A stretch of 64,000 bases of DNA from Cyanobacteria bacterium SZAS-4 (GTDB taxonomy: Bacteria; Cyanobacteriota; Vampirovibrionia; Obscuribacterales; Obscuribacteraceae): assembly GCA_018266255.1 (NCBI GenBank), contig JAFEAT010000006.1:1-64000 (forward strand). Direction: 5' to 3'. The first letter of the stretch is position 1. The number at the start of each line of letters is the position of its first letter. This document shows positions 52,364-60,816 of the stretch, piece by piece. Both the position numbers and the translations under genes were made by a program. Below the pieces are notes generated by a model that had not been told where the DNA came from, searched no databases, and was given only the letters and a program-made list of their open reading frames with translations.

Positions 52364-53245
52364 TTATTGCTGTTTTGCCGCACCAGTTGTAAGTGCCGTT
52401 CCTTTTGCAATCAGCGTAGACCCTGTGGCCACGCCAAGCCCTGTCGCAACTTTGAGCTGAATAGTTATCTGTGCTGTTGATGGAGCATAACCTGATGTGA
52501 CAGGAACGAAATCTTTCGGCTGAATATTTCTGGCGGAAGAAATCTGTTTTCCGACTAGTGGCGGCAAACTCGATAGATTGAAGTCCAGGTCAGCATCTGT
52601 ATTTACTAGTTTGTGGTTCTTCTCTGCCGTGTAGAGATTGAGCCCAGTTGCTGAAGTAGTCACATAATTCTGCGTGCGATCTTGGTCTTTCAATTCTTTG
52701 AATTGAGTAAATTCAGTAACGTTGCTTTGCACGTCATCGAACTTTCCTAGACTCCATGTCGTAACAACAGGCGTGCCGACCGTCAACCAGGGCAACACCA
52801 TCGCATACGTTCCTTTTATGTCAGCGTACCGATCTTTCATTGCTTGCAACGCTTCACTTTTTATGACCGCGTTCATTTTCTTTCGTTCTTGTTCCAGATC
52901 AGTAGCCGATGTTCTCGCTTCATCTAACAGCGGCTCAGCAAACGAAGCGAGTTCTGGATAGTCTTTCTTCGTCGTGTCATAGTCTTCTCTTGATGAATGT
53001 ACTAGTTGTCTGCATCTCGCGATCATGTTATTCATCTGCCCAATGCGATCTCGATCGTTCAATTTCTTCGCTCCAGCTAGCGCAATTTCATCGGCAGAAG
53101 CTTGAAGGCGATTGTGTAACCAATAAACTCCGCAGAACGAATATGCAATCATCAACGTAACGGAAAGAGCCATAAAGCTGAAGCACGCCAGTATTATGAT
53201 GTTTCCTCGTTCTTGTCTTCGTTTTGGGATGCGTGACGTATTCAT
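52364..53245 (-). CDS. TadE/TadG-like (Flp pilus assembly) protein
   Basis: A 293-aa protein with a short cytoplasmic start and one hydrophobic span beginning at about residue 14. The RGNIIILACFSFMALSVTLM segment after ERG is typical of TadE/TadG pseudopilin-like proteins, where Gly-x-(3-4)-Leu lies at the start of the span. After VYWLHNRLQASADEIALAGAKKLNDRDR the extracytoplasmic part is long and beta-rich. The Ala-rich transition LQASADEIALAGA is also a Tad trait. No other tad gene is in the window, so the rest of a pilus cluster lies elsewhere or the protein works differently. It is followed upstream by two secreted-protein genes in the same direction. Confidence 0.8.
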   Translation of the reverse strand: MNTSRIPKRRQERGNIIILACFSFMALSVTLMIAYSFCGVYWLHNRLQASADEIALAGAKKLNDRDRIGQMNNMIARCRQLVHSSREDYDTTKKDYPELASFAEPLLDEARTSATDLEQERKKMNAVIKSEALQAMKDRYADIKGTYAMVLPWLTVGTPVVTTWSLGKFDDVQSNVTEFTQFKELKDQDRTQNYVTTSATGLNLYTAEKNHKLVNTDADLDFNLSSLPPLVGKQISSARNIQPKDFVPVTSGYAPSTAQITIQLKVATGLGVATGSTLIAKGTALTTGAAKQQ

Positions 53246-53299
53246 TGACTTGACCTAAAATTCGATTCTCAAATGGATCGTGATTACGCTTGATGATTA

Positions 53300-53908
53300 C
53301 TACATGTAAAAGAGATGTTTGATCTGTCCGTTTGATTCGTCACCGGCGATCGTAAACGTTAACTTCGCTTTGCTCGCCTCAAAAGGAGTGGCTGGGTTGG
53401 TGTCGACGCAGCGCAGGTTTAGCATCTCTCTGACGATTCCGGAAAACGATTGTGATGGAACTCGAACTGCGATCAATGAATCGGTGTTGTTGTATGCGTC
53501 GAGCGTCAGGCGCAATATAATATTCGCCGCTGCTTTTTCTTCTTGCACTCCACCCTGGTCTTTGTGTGTAACGACTAAAGTGGCGCTTTTACCTTTGTCT
53601 AAACCGAAGGAAGCAAGCCGCTCTAGCCCAATTGGTTGACCGTCGTTAAACCAAACATTTTCGTATGGCTTTTTCTGATTGTCAGAGTTCGCATAGTATT
53701 CGATCGATGCTTTGGTTACTTTCGTTAGAGTTGAGCCTCTATACTGAAATTGCTTTTGTAGTGTTTCTGTTTTCAAACTAACGGTGTAGTCTGTTTGAAA
53801 GGCACTTTCTTCGGCGAGAGCAGCGCTTGGAGCGGTAAAGAATAGTCCGACTACTGCTGCTGATACTACGACCATCTCAATTTTGGTAATTGTGTTTAAA
53901 AATCTCAT
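53300..53908 (-). CDS. Secreted protein of unknown family
   Basis: A 202-aa exported protein. A signal peptide covers residues 1-32 (IEMVVVSAAVVGLFFTAPSAALA). The mature part is rich in beta-strand alternation (DYTVSLKTETLQKQF, LTKVTKASIEYYANSD) and ends in FTIAGDESNGQIKHLF. Two or three Lys/Thr-rich repeats may be present but I cannot define them. It lies between the TadE/G-like gene and the subtilase gene, all on the same strand. A hairpin stands between it and the subtilase. I do not know its role. Association with the neighbouring extracellular protease or pilus-like protein is a guess from position. Confidence 0.75.
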   Translation of the reverse strand: MRFLNTITKIEMVVVSAAVVGLFFTAPSAALAEESAFQTDYTVSLKTETLQKQFQYRGSTLTKVTKASIEYYANSDNQKKPYENVWFNDGQPIGLERLASFGLDKGKSATLVVTHKDQGGVQEEKAAANIILRLTLDAYNNTDSLIAVRVPSQSFSGIVREMLNLRCVDTNPATPFEASKAKLTFTIAGDESNGQIKHLFYM

Positions 53909-53957
53909 GACCTGTCTCTTTTAAAATTGAAGTTGCGGAATTGCGGAGTGTGAAGTT

Positions 53958-53996
53958 GGAGGAACGATCCTGAAAGATTTCCAGAACCGTTCCTCC
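53958..53996 (-). terminator. Stable hairpin just downstream of the subtilase gene
   Basis: The ends GGAGGAACG and CGTTCCTCC pair perfectly over 9 bp, with an inner CTG-AAA/TTT-CAG stem after a 3-base internal loop. It starts 7 bases beyond the subtilase stop on the minus strand. No long T run follows, so it may stabilise the mRNA end or attenuate transcription rather than fully terminate it. Confidence 0.6.
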
Positions 53997-54003
53997 ATTG
54001 GAC

Positions 54004-55536
54004 TTAGTCGTTTGTTGGGACACCCATGATCTGCATCGCTTTCTTCGCGTCGGGCATGCCGTAACCGAACTTGGAATTTCGTCCTGCAGTGGTGTTTTCG
54101 CAGCTCTGAATCATGATTCGCTCGACATCAGTGTTTTTGAGTCCGCGGTTCTGGCCCCAAATTAGAGATGCAATTCCTGCTGCGATCGGGCTGGCGAATG
54201 AGGTTCCATAAACGACGGCAGGTTTTCCGTCAGCTCCGCAACAGTTGATTACCGATCCTGGTGCTGTGAAGGTTACACAGTTTCCGTAGTTGGAATCAAA
54301 AACACCGTTGACTGATTTGTCGGCTAACTTCAACCCTTTGTCCGTTTTTTCCATGGCCGATACCACTTCCAAATAAGACGCTTGTGGATAAGTGAGATTT
54401 TTTCCTTTGTTACCAGCTGACGTAAAAATCAGACCGTTTTTCTTATCATGGTAGTAGCGCATGATAGCCTGCAGCACTTTCTTTGAAGGATCGGGAACAC
54501 CACCGTAGCTGATATTCACGATGCGAATGTTTGATTGGCAGCAAATCATCATCGCCACAACTTCTGACAATTCATCGGTGTAGATGGTTCCGGGAGGTCC
54601 ATTAGCAATTCGAATTGGATAGACGGCGGTGCGAGGGTTGATTCCGAGTGATGCAACTCCATTGTCTCCACCTGCCGCTGATGATGAGACCCAGGTTCCA
54701 TGACCGTTTTGGTCGTCTAGGCAATAGGTCATGTATGAAACTAGATTTCCCCATTGCTCAACTTTACTCGCGTTGTCGTCAACAGAATCTCCAATCATCA
54801 GCTTCACCGCGAGCTTAAGAGCCAGGTAGCGGTAGATACCGGTGCAGTCTGCGCCCATGCCGACTTTTGAAACCTCCGAACCTTGCAAACCGCTATCCAA
54901 AACAGCGATCAATTCTTTTAAACGCGGATCTACAAACAGCCCGCCGAATACTTCGGGGCAATGCATGCGGTAGAGATGCCACGAATCAGCAAGCTTTGGC
55001 TCTTTGTAGATCGGTTGCACCCAATCTGCTGCTTCTCTTTTATTGAAATCCACAGCTGAGAAGTGACCATCAGCAACCAGCTTTTGTTGAGTCTGCAATG
55101 CTTTGCCGTGCTCTGTCTTCACAACCAAAATCTTCATCTCGCCTTCGCCAAATTCTGCAACGACTTCGCCGTGTGCTTGTTCAAAGGCATCCGAAATTTC
55201 GTCCTTCTCAGCTTTTGCGTTGGGCATGACTAACAAAATGTCGTCACGATCGAGCGGTTGAACCTGACTGAGCTTCTTGTACTGCTCGGGAGTAAATTCT
55301 CGGTTGAAACCTCTGATTCGCATCATGCCGGGTCGTGTCGACTGCTGTGCGCGTGACTGCTGGTTACGTGCCTGCTGGGACAGCTGCTGGGCTCGTACTT
55401 GAGGTTTCTTAGCCTGGGGAGGGGCGGCAATAGCAGAGGGTTGAACAGACGCCAATCCGATGATCGCGGCTAATCCAAGAGCAAAGGCTTGTTTTGACTG
55501 AATTCCGAATCCGAAATTCTTCAACTGCTTGTTCAT
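54004..55536 (-). CDS. Secreted subtilisin-like serine protease (S8)
   Basis: A 510-aa exported protease. The signal peptide (1-38, core FALGLAAIIGLASVQP) is followed by a Gln/Arg-rich stretch and a possible I9-type propeptide (95-165). The S8 domain has the full triad: Asp214 in IAVLDSGLQG, His279 in NGHGT and Ser446 in GTSFASPIAAG, plus Asn376 of the oxyanion hole in TSAGN. The end is RNSKFGYGMPDAKKAM, a usual subtilase tail. It is expected to degrade external proteins or process surface proteins. The response regulator gene lies just upstream on the same strand, about 200 bases away. A stable hairpin follows its stop. Confidence 0.96.
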   Translation of the reverse strand: MNKQLKNFGFGIQSKQAFALGLAAIIGLASVQPSAIAAPPQAKKPQVRAQQLSQQARNQQSRAQQSTRPGMMRIRGFNREFTPEQYKKLSQVQPLDRDDILLVMPNAKAEKDEISDAFEQAHGEVVAEFGEGEMKILVVKTEHGKALQTQQKLVADGHFSAVDFNKREAADWVQPIYKEPKLADSWHLYRMHCPEVFGGLFVDPRLKELIAVLDSGLQGSEVSKVGMGADCTGIYRYLALKLAVKLMIGDSVDDNASKVEQWGNLVSYMTYCLDDQNGHGTWVSSSAAGGDNGVASLGINPRTAVYPIRIANGPPGTIYTDELSEVVAMMICCQSNIRIVNISYGGVPDPSKKVLQAIMRYYHDKKNGLIFTSAGNKGKNLTYPQASYLEVVSAMEKTDKGLKLADKSVNGVFDSNYGNCVTFTAPGSVINCCGADGKPAVVYGTSFASPIAAGIASLIWGQNRGLKNTDVERIMIQSCENTTAGRNSKFGYGMPDAKKAMQIMGVPTND

Positions 55537-55742
55537 TTCTAAGTCCTCGTAATTTGCTTTTGACAGTCAGTGGTTCGTCCGCCTGACTCTCCTTTCTACT
55601 GGCACTTTTCGAGGTTATATGGGGCGATTTGTCCTTATTTTGTCCTGGAAATGTCTTTAAAATGTCCCCACACCGCAAAAGCAGCAAGATTCCGCAATGC
55701 AGCCGCCAGACCGCGATGCAGATCGAATTGCGTGAAATTGCG

Positions 55743-56420
55743 TTATTGCGATTTGTTGTTGAACGAATACCCGATACCGTGCACGGTGCGGATGTAGGAC
55801 TGCTTCTCTGAGTCATCGATTTGAGTGCGAATTCTATTAATATGTTTGCGCACCACTTCAGCCGATGCTTCTCCCTCAGACCACACACGTTCGATCAACG
55901 ACTCAGCACTGAAAACCTTGTCTGGATAGGTCATCAGCAGCTCTAACACAGCAAAATCTTTCGGCATCAACTTCACTTCGTTCCCACCTTTAGTGACTCG
56001 CTTAGATTGTTTGTCGAGCACTAGATCGCCAAATGTCAGTTGCTCCGATGGTGGCATTGGCGCGCGACGAAGCAGTGCACGCAAGCGCGCAGACAGCTCA
56101 CGCAATTCAAATGGTTTCGTCAAATAATCGTCTGCGCCGGCGTCGAGTCCAAATTCTTTGTCGTCTAGATCGCGGCGTCCGGTCAGCATCAGCACAGGGG
56201 TTGCGCCCTTATTGGCTCGATACTGTTTCAACACCTCGATGCCACTCAATTTCGGCAGGGTCCAATCCAAAATAATGACATCATATTCGTAGGTGCGCAG
56301 ATAACGAAGTGCTTCAACGCCGTCGCCAACTGTATCTACTTTGTGCTGCTCGTTCTGCAACCACGTGCAAACGTTGTCGGCCAATTCTTCGTTATCTTCG
56401 ACCACTAAAATCCTGGACAC
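55743..56420 (-). CDS. OmpR/PhoB-family response regulator
   Basis: A 225-aa transcription regulator. The receiver has the acidic pocket VVEDNE, phosphorylated Asp52 in IILDWTLP, the Thr in MLTG and Lys in YLTKPF. The winged-helix domain (about 128-225) includes KLMPKDFAVLELLMTYPDKVF and a recognition helix in SAEVVRKHINRIRTQI. The GTG start (56420) is 90 bases from the divergent histidine kinase start, with a perfect inverted repeat between them. The kinase is the clear partner. The subtilase gene downstream on the same strand may be part of its regulon. Confidence 0.96.
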   Translation of the reverse strand: MSRILVVEDNEELADNVCTWLQNEQHKVDTVGDGVEALRYLRTYEYDVIILDWTLPKLSGIEVLKQYRANKGATPVLMLTGRRDLDDKEFGLDAGADDYLTKPFELRELSARLRALLRRAPMPPSEQLTFGDLVLDKQSKRVTKGGNEVKLMPKDFAVLELLMTYPDKVFSAESLIERVWSEGEASAEVVRKHINRIRTQIDDSEKQSYIRTVHGIGYSFNNKSQ

Positions 56421-56457
56421 GACATCTCCACCAGTCCCGAGATCAAATTCACAGGCA

Positions 56458-56479
56458 GAACAATCATATACAATTGTTC
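56458..56479. promoter_or_regulatory. Perfect inverted repeat between divergent two-component genes, possible operator
   Basis: GAACAAT-CATATACA-ATTGTTC is a perfect 7-bp inverted repeat with an 8-base centre holding the -10-like words TATACA and TACAAT. TTCACA at 56448-56453 resembles a -35 at a short spacing. It lies 38 bases from the regulator start and 33 bases from the kinase start. Regulator binding here could control both genes, but OmpR-type proteins more often use direct repeats. Confidence 0.5.
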
Positions 56480-56511
56480 AGCCCATTTCCCGCGAATCAT
56501 CGAGAGAAATC

Positions 56512-57984
56512 TTGAGCAGCAAGACTCTGCACCTAACACTCTTTCAGAAGGCATTGATCCTGGTTGCGGTGCCACTCACGTTCGAACTGTGCTTGCTTGG
56601 CACTGTGACCGTTTTGCTTTATCAGGCCGAAAATGAAGCACGTCAGGCTGATCATTCCAAAGCAGTAATTGCCAAGACCACTGAAGTTATTCAACTTCTC
56701 TTCGACGTCGGTTACGCATTTGTTGCTTATGACGCAAAAACCAACGAAATTCTCGGAGATCGTTTAAATCAAGAGCTGGCTGAAACACCAAAGCAGTTGA
56801 AAGCATTGGAAGAACTCGTGCGCTCTGAACCTGCGCATTTGACAATCGTTCAAAGCGTGGCGAGTGAGACGGAAGAAGATTTTCAGTTGGTGAAATCGCG
56901 AAAAAAAGTAATCGAAGATGGCGGACATCTCGACCTTATGGAAGCATTCAACATGCGCCAGGATCTCAATGAGATGGTGGCGAAACTTGATTCTATGATC
57001 AAGGATGAACGCGCTCAACAAGCAGATCCTGAAGCGGTAAGCAGACTCAACTCGATTATAAAAATGTCGTTATTTGGTGGCGTGCTAACGAGCATATTAC
57101 TTGCGGCGCTACTGGTCATGAAATTCCATCAAAGCACCACACGTCGGTTAAAAGTGCTGATGGAGAATAGTGTCAGAATCGGAACGGGAGCCGGACTTGT
57201 CGACTCGCTGAAAGGCGACGACGAGCTAGGTCAACTCGATCGTGTGTTGCACAACACCGCAGAAACTCTGGCAGTCTTAGAAAGAGAACGTCTGGAAGTT
57301 GAGAGAGTCAAACAACAGTTCGTCTCGATGATCAGTCACGATTTACGCACTCCTTTAAGCGCAGTGAAAAGCACGCTCGAGTTATTGGGCGCAGGAGCGC
57401 TAGGTGCACTGTCCGAAAAAGCACAGCTGAAAGTGACTCGGGCTGAGGATAATCTGCGCCACACCATGGATCTGATCAACAACTTGCTCGATCTGGAAAA
57501 AATGGAATCGGGTCGAATGGAATTAGATCTAAAGCACACTGAATTGCAACCGATTTTGGATCGTTGCACTGAAGCAGTCTCTGCACTCGCGGATCGCAAA
57601 GCAATTTTGGTCAAATCTGCACAAACACAAGCGGCTGTTATGGCTGATGAGCGCAGACTTTCGCAACTGATTATTAATTTGCTGGGCAACGCAATTAAAT
57701 TCTCTCCAGAGAAATCTGAAATCGATATCGAAATCAAATCAACTAAATCGATGACCAAAATTTCGATAATTGATCAGGGACCAGGAATTCCAACGGCGCA
57801 GAAGGACTTAATTTTCGATCGCTATCATCAGACCGGCACGGACGAAGCAGCCAGAGTCGAGGGTACAGGTTTAGGTTTAGCGATTTGCAAAGCGATTGCA
57901 GAAGGTCACAACGGATCGATCGGCGTCGATAGCCTGGAAGGTAAAGGCAGTACCTTCTGGTTCTCTGTGCCGACTTCCTCTTAA
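56512..57984 (+). CDS. Membrane sensor histidine kinase
   Basis: A 490-aa sensor kinase without a PAS domain. It has two membrane spans, near 14-36 (ILVAVPLTFELCLLGTVTVLLY) and about 185-205, around a helical sensor region, then a HAMP-like segment ending ELGQLDRVLHNTAETL. The transmitter has the phospho-acceptor His in FVSMISHDLRTPLS, N box NLLGNAIKFS, G1 DQGPGIP and G2 GTGLGLAICK. It shares a HAMP-like pattern with the kinase at 41.8 kb, so they are paralogues. The frame is open to 56341 but overlaps the regulator gene there. TTG 56512 with GAGAGA upstream is the most sensible start. Confidence 0.95.
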   Translation: MSSKTLHLTLFQKALILVAVPLTFELCLLGTVTVLLYQAENEARQADHSKAVIAKTTEVIQLLFDVGYAFVAYDAKTNEILGDRLNQELAETPKQLKALEELVRSEPAHLTIVQSVASETEEDFQLVKSRKKVIEDGGHLDLMEAFNMRQDLNEMVAKLDSMIKDERAQQADPEAVSRLNSIIKMSLFGGVLTSILLAALLVMKFHQSTTRRLKVLMENSVRIGTGAGLVDSLKGDDELGQLDRVLHNTAETLAVLERERLEVERVKQQFVSMISHDLRTPLSAVKSTLELLGAGALGALSEKAQLKVTRAEDNLRHTMDLINNLLDLEKMESGRMELDLKHTELQPILDRCTEAVSALADRKAILVKSAQTQAAVMADERRLSQLIINLLGNAIKFSPEKSEIDIEIKSTKSMTKISIIDQGPGIPTAQKDLIFDRYHQTGTDEAARVEGTGLGLAICKAIAEGHNGSIGVDSLEGKGSTFWFSVPTSS

Positions 57985-58009
57985 TCGAACTGCTGCGTCC
58001 TTTTACTAA

Positions 58010-59452
58010 TTACGGTTTGAGTTCGGAAACATCCAAGTAGTCGATGATTCCAGCTCCATCACTGTTCATTCCACCATCACCGGTGTATTTTTTATGTGTC
58101 CACTGAGGGCTAACTTCTAAGCTCGCTTTCAGGTGCAAATCTTTATCGGTTGGAAAAACGTCCTTCTGAGAAAAGACCTTCTCACCGTCGACGTATTGAA
58201 CTACATTACCATTGTGGCTGATCGCTACGGTGTAAGTGTGGAACTTGCCGTCCTCCAAGTCCATGTGATGATATCCGCCGGTGTAAGACACAGATTTGTC
58301 ACCTTCTTTTACTGGATAGTGAACTGTAATTCCGGCGCCACCACCTTCGGCGGCATCGTACTCAATCGTGTCTCTCTTCTTTTCTCCTTTGGCAGGGTCA
58401 GCAGCCCAATGGTCTGTCATGATCCACAGAGCATCGAACTTGGCACCAGGGTTAGTGGGATGCTTCGCTCTTGTCTCGATAACGATTCCGTTTGGATAGT
58501 CTTTTAGATTGAATGTTAGTCCCTTCTCGTGGTTGGCAGCATCAGGAGCTGTATGGAGAGAGCCTTTCGTGTAATTAACGTATTCGCCGGATTCAGGGTC
58601 GAAAGTACGTTGCTTATCAGCAAAGAGTTGCAGGTGACCTTTGCCGTCCATAACAGTGTTGGCGTCGCTGATCATCGCGTCTTCATGAATAGATGGTCCA
58701 CGTTGCCGTGTTTTACCGTCGGGACCAATATGTTGTGTATCAAAAACGTTTGAGTTGGGATGTTCTCCTTTGCTTCCGCTAAAATCATCTCTGTAGATAG
58801 TGCGTCCGCGCTGCACCCCGGTGTTAGCAAACCTTGGAGCGCCATCATCTCCGACGGGTGGGTTGTTATCGTGCCCCGGTTTGGTGCCGCCATCATTGCC
58901 TGGTTTGGTGCCACCATCATGTCCAGGGTTAATACCACCATCATTGCCCGGTTTGGTCCCTCCACCGTTGCTTGGATTGCCGCCACCGTCGTGACCTGGC
59001 TTCGTGCCACCATCATGAACGGGCTTTGTGCCACCATCTGCGTGATGACAGTGGTGCCCAGAATCACCACCGCTACTACCTGAACCCGTCTGCGAATCTC
59101 CGCCGCCACCAGTTCCAGGTGCACCGCCCCCTCCGCCACCCTGGTCGCCCATCTGATTCTTCAGCAACGCCTCCATGTACTGCATAAAGCGGTCCATGAT
59201 TTGCATCATCATTCTCATCTGGAACTGCATGTCGCGTTCAAATTGACTCATCGGCGACTGTGACTGTGACGAATCATAGAGTTCAAAAGGCGATCCAAAT
59301 TCAGACGGCATCGTGTTATTTCGATTGCAAGCAAATCTTGAATCGCCTGGACTTCTCATATCGACATTCCATCCACCCGACCATTGATAGGATTGAGTAT
59401 TATCGTTTTGAAAACCTTCAACCGGAATATTTTGCATGCCAAATGCTGCCAT
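58010..59452 (-). CDS. GH16-like carbohydrate-active protein with Gly-rich repeat linker
   Basis: A 480-aa protein. No Sec signal peptide is seen. The N-terminus is polar and then Met-rich (a helix near 68-100, MMMQIMDRFMQYMEALL). Residues 102-200 are Gly-rich with an 8-residue repeat (DGGTKPGH-type). Residues 218-478 resemble the GH16 concanavalin-like fold: YRDDFSGS, FDALWIMTDHW, EYDAAE at 364-369 (ExDxxE, the GH16 catalytic pattern), and FHTYTVAISHNGNVVQYVDGE. It may hydrolyse beta-glucans or related polysaccharides if exported by a non-Sec route. No cleavage can be claimed from sequence alone. The gene is monocistronic and leftward. Confidence 0.82.
   Translation of the reverse strand: MAAFGMQNIPVEGFQNDNTQSYQWSGGWNVDMRSPGDSRFACNRNNTMPSEFGSPFELYDSSQSQSPMSQFERDMQFQMRMMMQIMDRFMQYMEALLKNQMGDQGGGGGGAPGTGGGGDSQTGSGSSGGDSGHHCHHADGGTKPVHDGGTKPGHDGGGNPSNGGGTKPGNDGGINPGHDGGTKPGNDGGTKPGHDNNPPVGDDGAPRFANTGVQRGRTIYRDDFSGSKGEHPNSNVFDTQHIGPDGKTRQRGPSIHEDAMISDANTVMDGKGHLQLFADKQRTFDPESGEYVNYTKGSLHTAPDAANHEKGLTFNLKDYPNGIVIETRAKHPTNPGAKFDALWIMTDHWAADPAKGEKKRDTIEYDAAEGGGAGITVHYPVKEGDKSVSYTGGYHHMDLEDGKFHTYTVAISHNGNVVQYVDGEKVFSQKDVFPTDKDLHLKASLEVSPQWTHKKYTGDGGMNSDGAGIIDYLDVSELKP
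58868..59038 (-). repeat. Degenerate 24-bp tandem repeat inside the GH16-like gene
   Basis: About seven units of 24 bases encode GGTKPGHD and its variants (GGTKPVHD, GGTKPGND, GGINPGHD, GGGNPSNG), residues 139-195. Such repeats can change copy number by slippage without shifting frame. Confidence 0.85.
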
Positions 59453-59540
59453 CGCAGAAACTCCTTTGATCTTGCCAATTAGTAAATGTTCGCGATTCTG
59501 AGATTAGTCAGTCGTCGTGAGCAAGTGGTGACCAAAAGAA

Positions 59541-60722
59541 CTACGCGTCGCGCTTCAACATTACCTGGTTCAACGCTTGTTCAATGTCCAAGCGCACCTC
59601 AGTGGCGGTGTCATATCTGTCGTCTGGATTTTTCTGCAGCAATTTATGCACGATCAAACCAAATGGCGAATCGTCGGCGATATCGTCTCTGTAATTGCTC
59701 AAGCTCGGAACATCTGAAAGCAGGTGCTTCATCAAGACGGCTTCTGCAGTTTCAGCGGTAAATGGAACTTCTCCAGCCAACATTTCATAGAGAATAATTC
59801 CAAAAGAATACAAATCGGTGCGCGCATCAATCGGTTGATCGCGGAGTTGTTCAGGTGAGATGTACTCAGGCGTTCCAACCATTCTTCCAGTTTTAGTAAG
59901 GCGCTTTGACTCACCGGCTGCTAGATGCGAGATACCGAAATCTACAATCTTGACCCAGTCTGGACGGTCAGATTTTTCTTGCAACAAGATGTTGTCTGGT
60001 TTCAAGTCGCGATGAATAATGTTCATTGAATGGGCTTCTTGCAGCCCACGACATATTTGAATGGCGATGTTTGCCACCGTTTGTAGTGGCAAATCGCCAG
60101 AACGAGCGATGCGATCGGCCAACGCTTCACCTTTGATGTATTCCATAACAATGTAAGGTTCGTTACCATTGAGGAAGCCTACATCATAGACAGAGACAAT
60201 GTTTGGATGATTTAGCTTAGCGGTGATTTTGTATTCGCGTTCGAATCGTTCGAGCGAATTTTTGCTCGAGAGCAACCATCCTTGCATAACTTTGATAACG
60301 ACGGTTCGTTCCATCTGCTTGTGGAAGCACTTATAGACAATTGCCATTCCACCTTCGCCAAGCACTGACTCGACTTGATATTTGTAATCGATAGTTTTGC
60401 CAGCCAGATTTGTTTGTAAGCTCAGGTCAGATCGACTGGCAGCAGCCGCAACTTCTTCCCAGTGGCGGCTCTCGCCTGGCAGCGTAGAAGTCATGGTTAG
60501 CGTGGCTAAGCGCGCGGCATCGAGAGGGCAAAACGTCGCCTGGAGAGGATAAGTCTTCTTGCAAGCAGGGCAATATTTTGGCAGCTGTGCGCCGCCTGGT
60601 AGGTCTGTAGTGCCGATGTTTGGGTTGAGCTTAGTGCCGTCATAGCCGCAAAACTTTGCGCCGGCTGGAAGCTTCCGCCCACATTCGGTGCATATCGTCA
60701 TTCTTGTTGCGTCTTGGACCAT
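59541..60722 (-). CDS. Cytoplasmic Ser/Thr protein kinase with N-terminal zinc ribbons
   Basis: A 393-aa kinase, counted from ATG 60722. Residues 11-66 hold two zinc-ribbon-like modules (CTECGRKLPAGAKFC, then CPAC and FCPLD). Residues 114-385 are a Hanks kinase: LGEGGMAIVY, Lys144 in VVIKVM, HRDLKPDN from His237, DFG at 261-263 and GTPEYISPEQLRDQPIDARTDLYSFG. All catalytic residues are present, and no membrane span exists. The ribbons could sense redox or metal, or recruit partners. TTG/ATG starts further up (60899) are in frame but overlap the neighbour. ATG 60701 is the alternative. It lies directly downstream of another zinc-ribbon gene. Confidence 0.93.
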   Translation of the reverse strand: MVQDATRMTICTECGRKLPAGAKFCGYDGTKLNPNIGTTDLPGGAQLPKYCPACKKTYPLQATFCPLDAARLATLTMTSTLPGESRHWEEVAAAASRSDLSLQTNLAGKTIDYKYQVESVLGEGGMAIVYKCFHKQMERTVVIKVMQGWLLSSKNSLERFEREYKITAKLNHPNIVSVYDVGFLNGNEPYIVMEYIKGEALADRIARSGDLPLQTVANIAIQICRGLQEAHSMNIIHRDLKPDNILLQEKSDRPDWVKIVDFGISHLAAGESKRLTKTGRMVGTPEYISPEQLRDQPIDARTDLYSFGIILYEMLAGEVPFTAETAEAVLMKHLLSDVPSLSNYRDDIADDSPFGLIVHKLLQKNPDDRYDTATEVRLDIEQALNQVMLKRDA

Positions 60723-60816
60723 GGGGTCTATAGTACCGAATTCTTTGATTTTTGGTCCGATAATTGGCGAAATGTAGATGTGAATTGCCTTTATAGCTTC
60801 CGACCAGGTGTCCGGG

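Noticed and set aside
56341..56511. Upstream 57 codons of the histidine kinase frame
   Set aside because: They overlap the divergent regulator gene and read as Ser/Thr/Cys-rich antisense sequence.
58868..59038. Regular repeats that could be taken for a CRISPR array
   Set aside because: Units are in frame, contiguous without spacers, and encode a Gly-rich linker.
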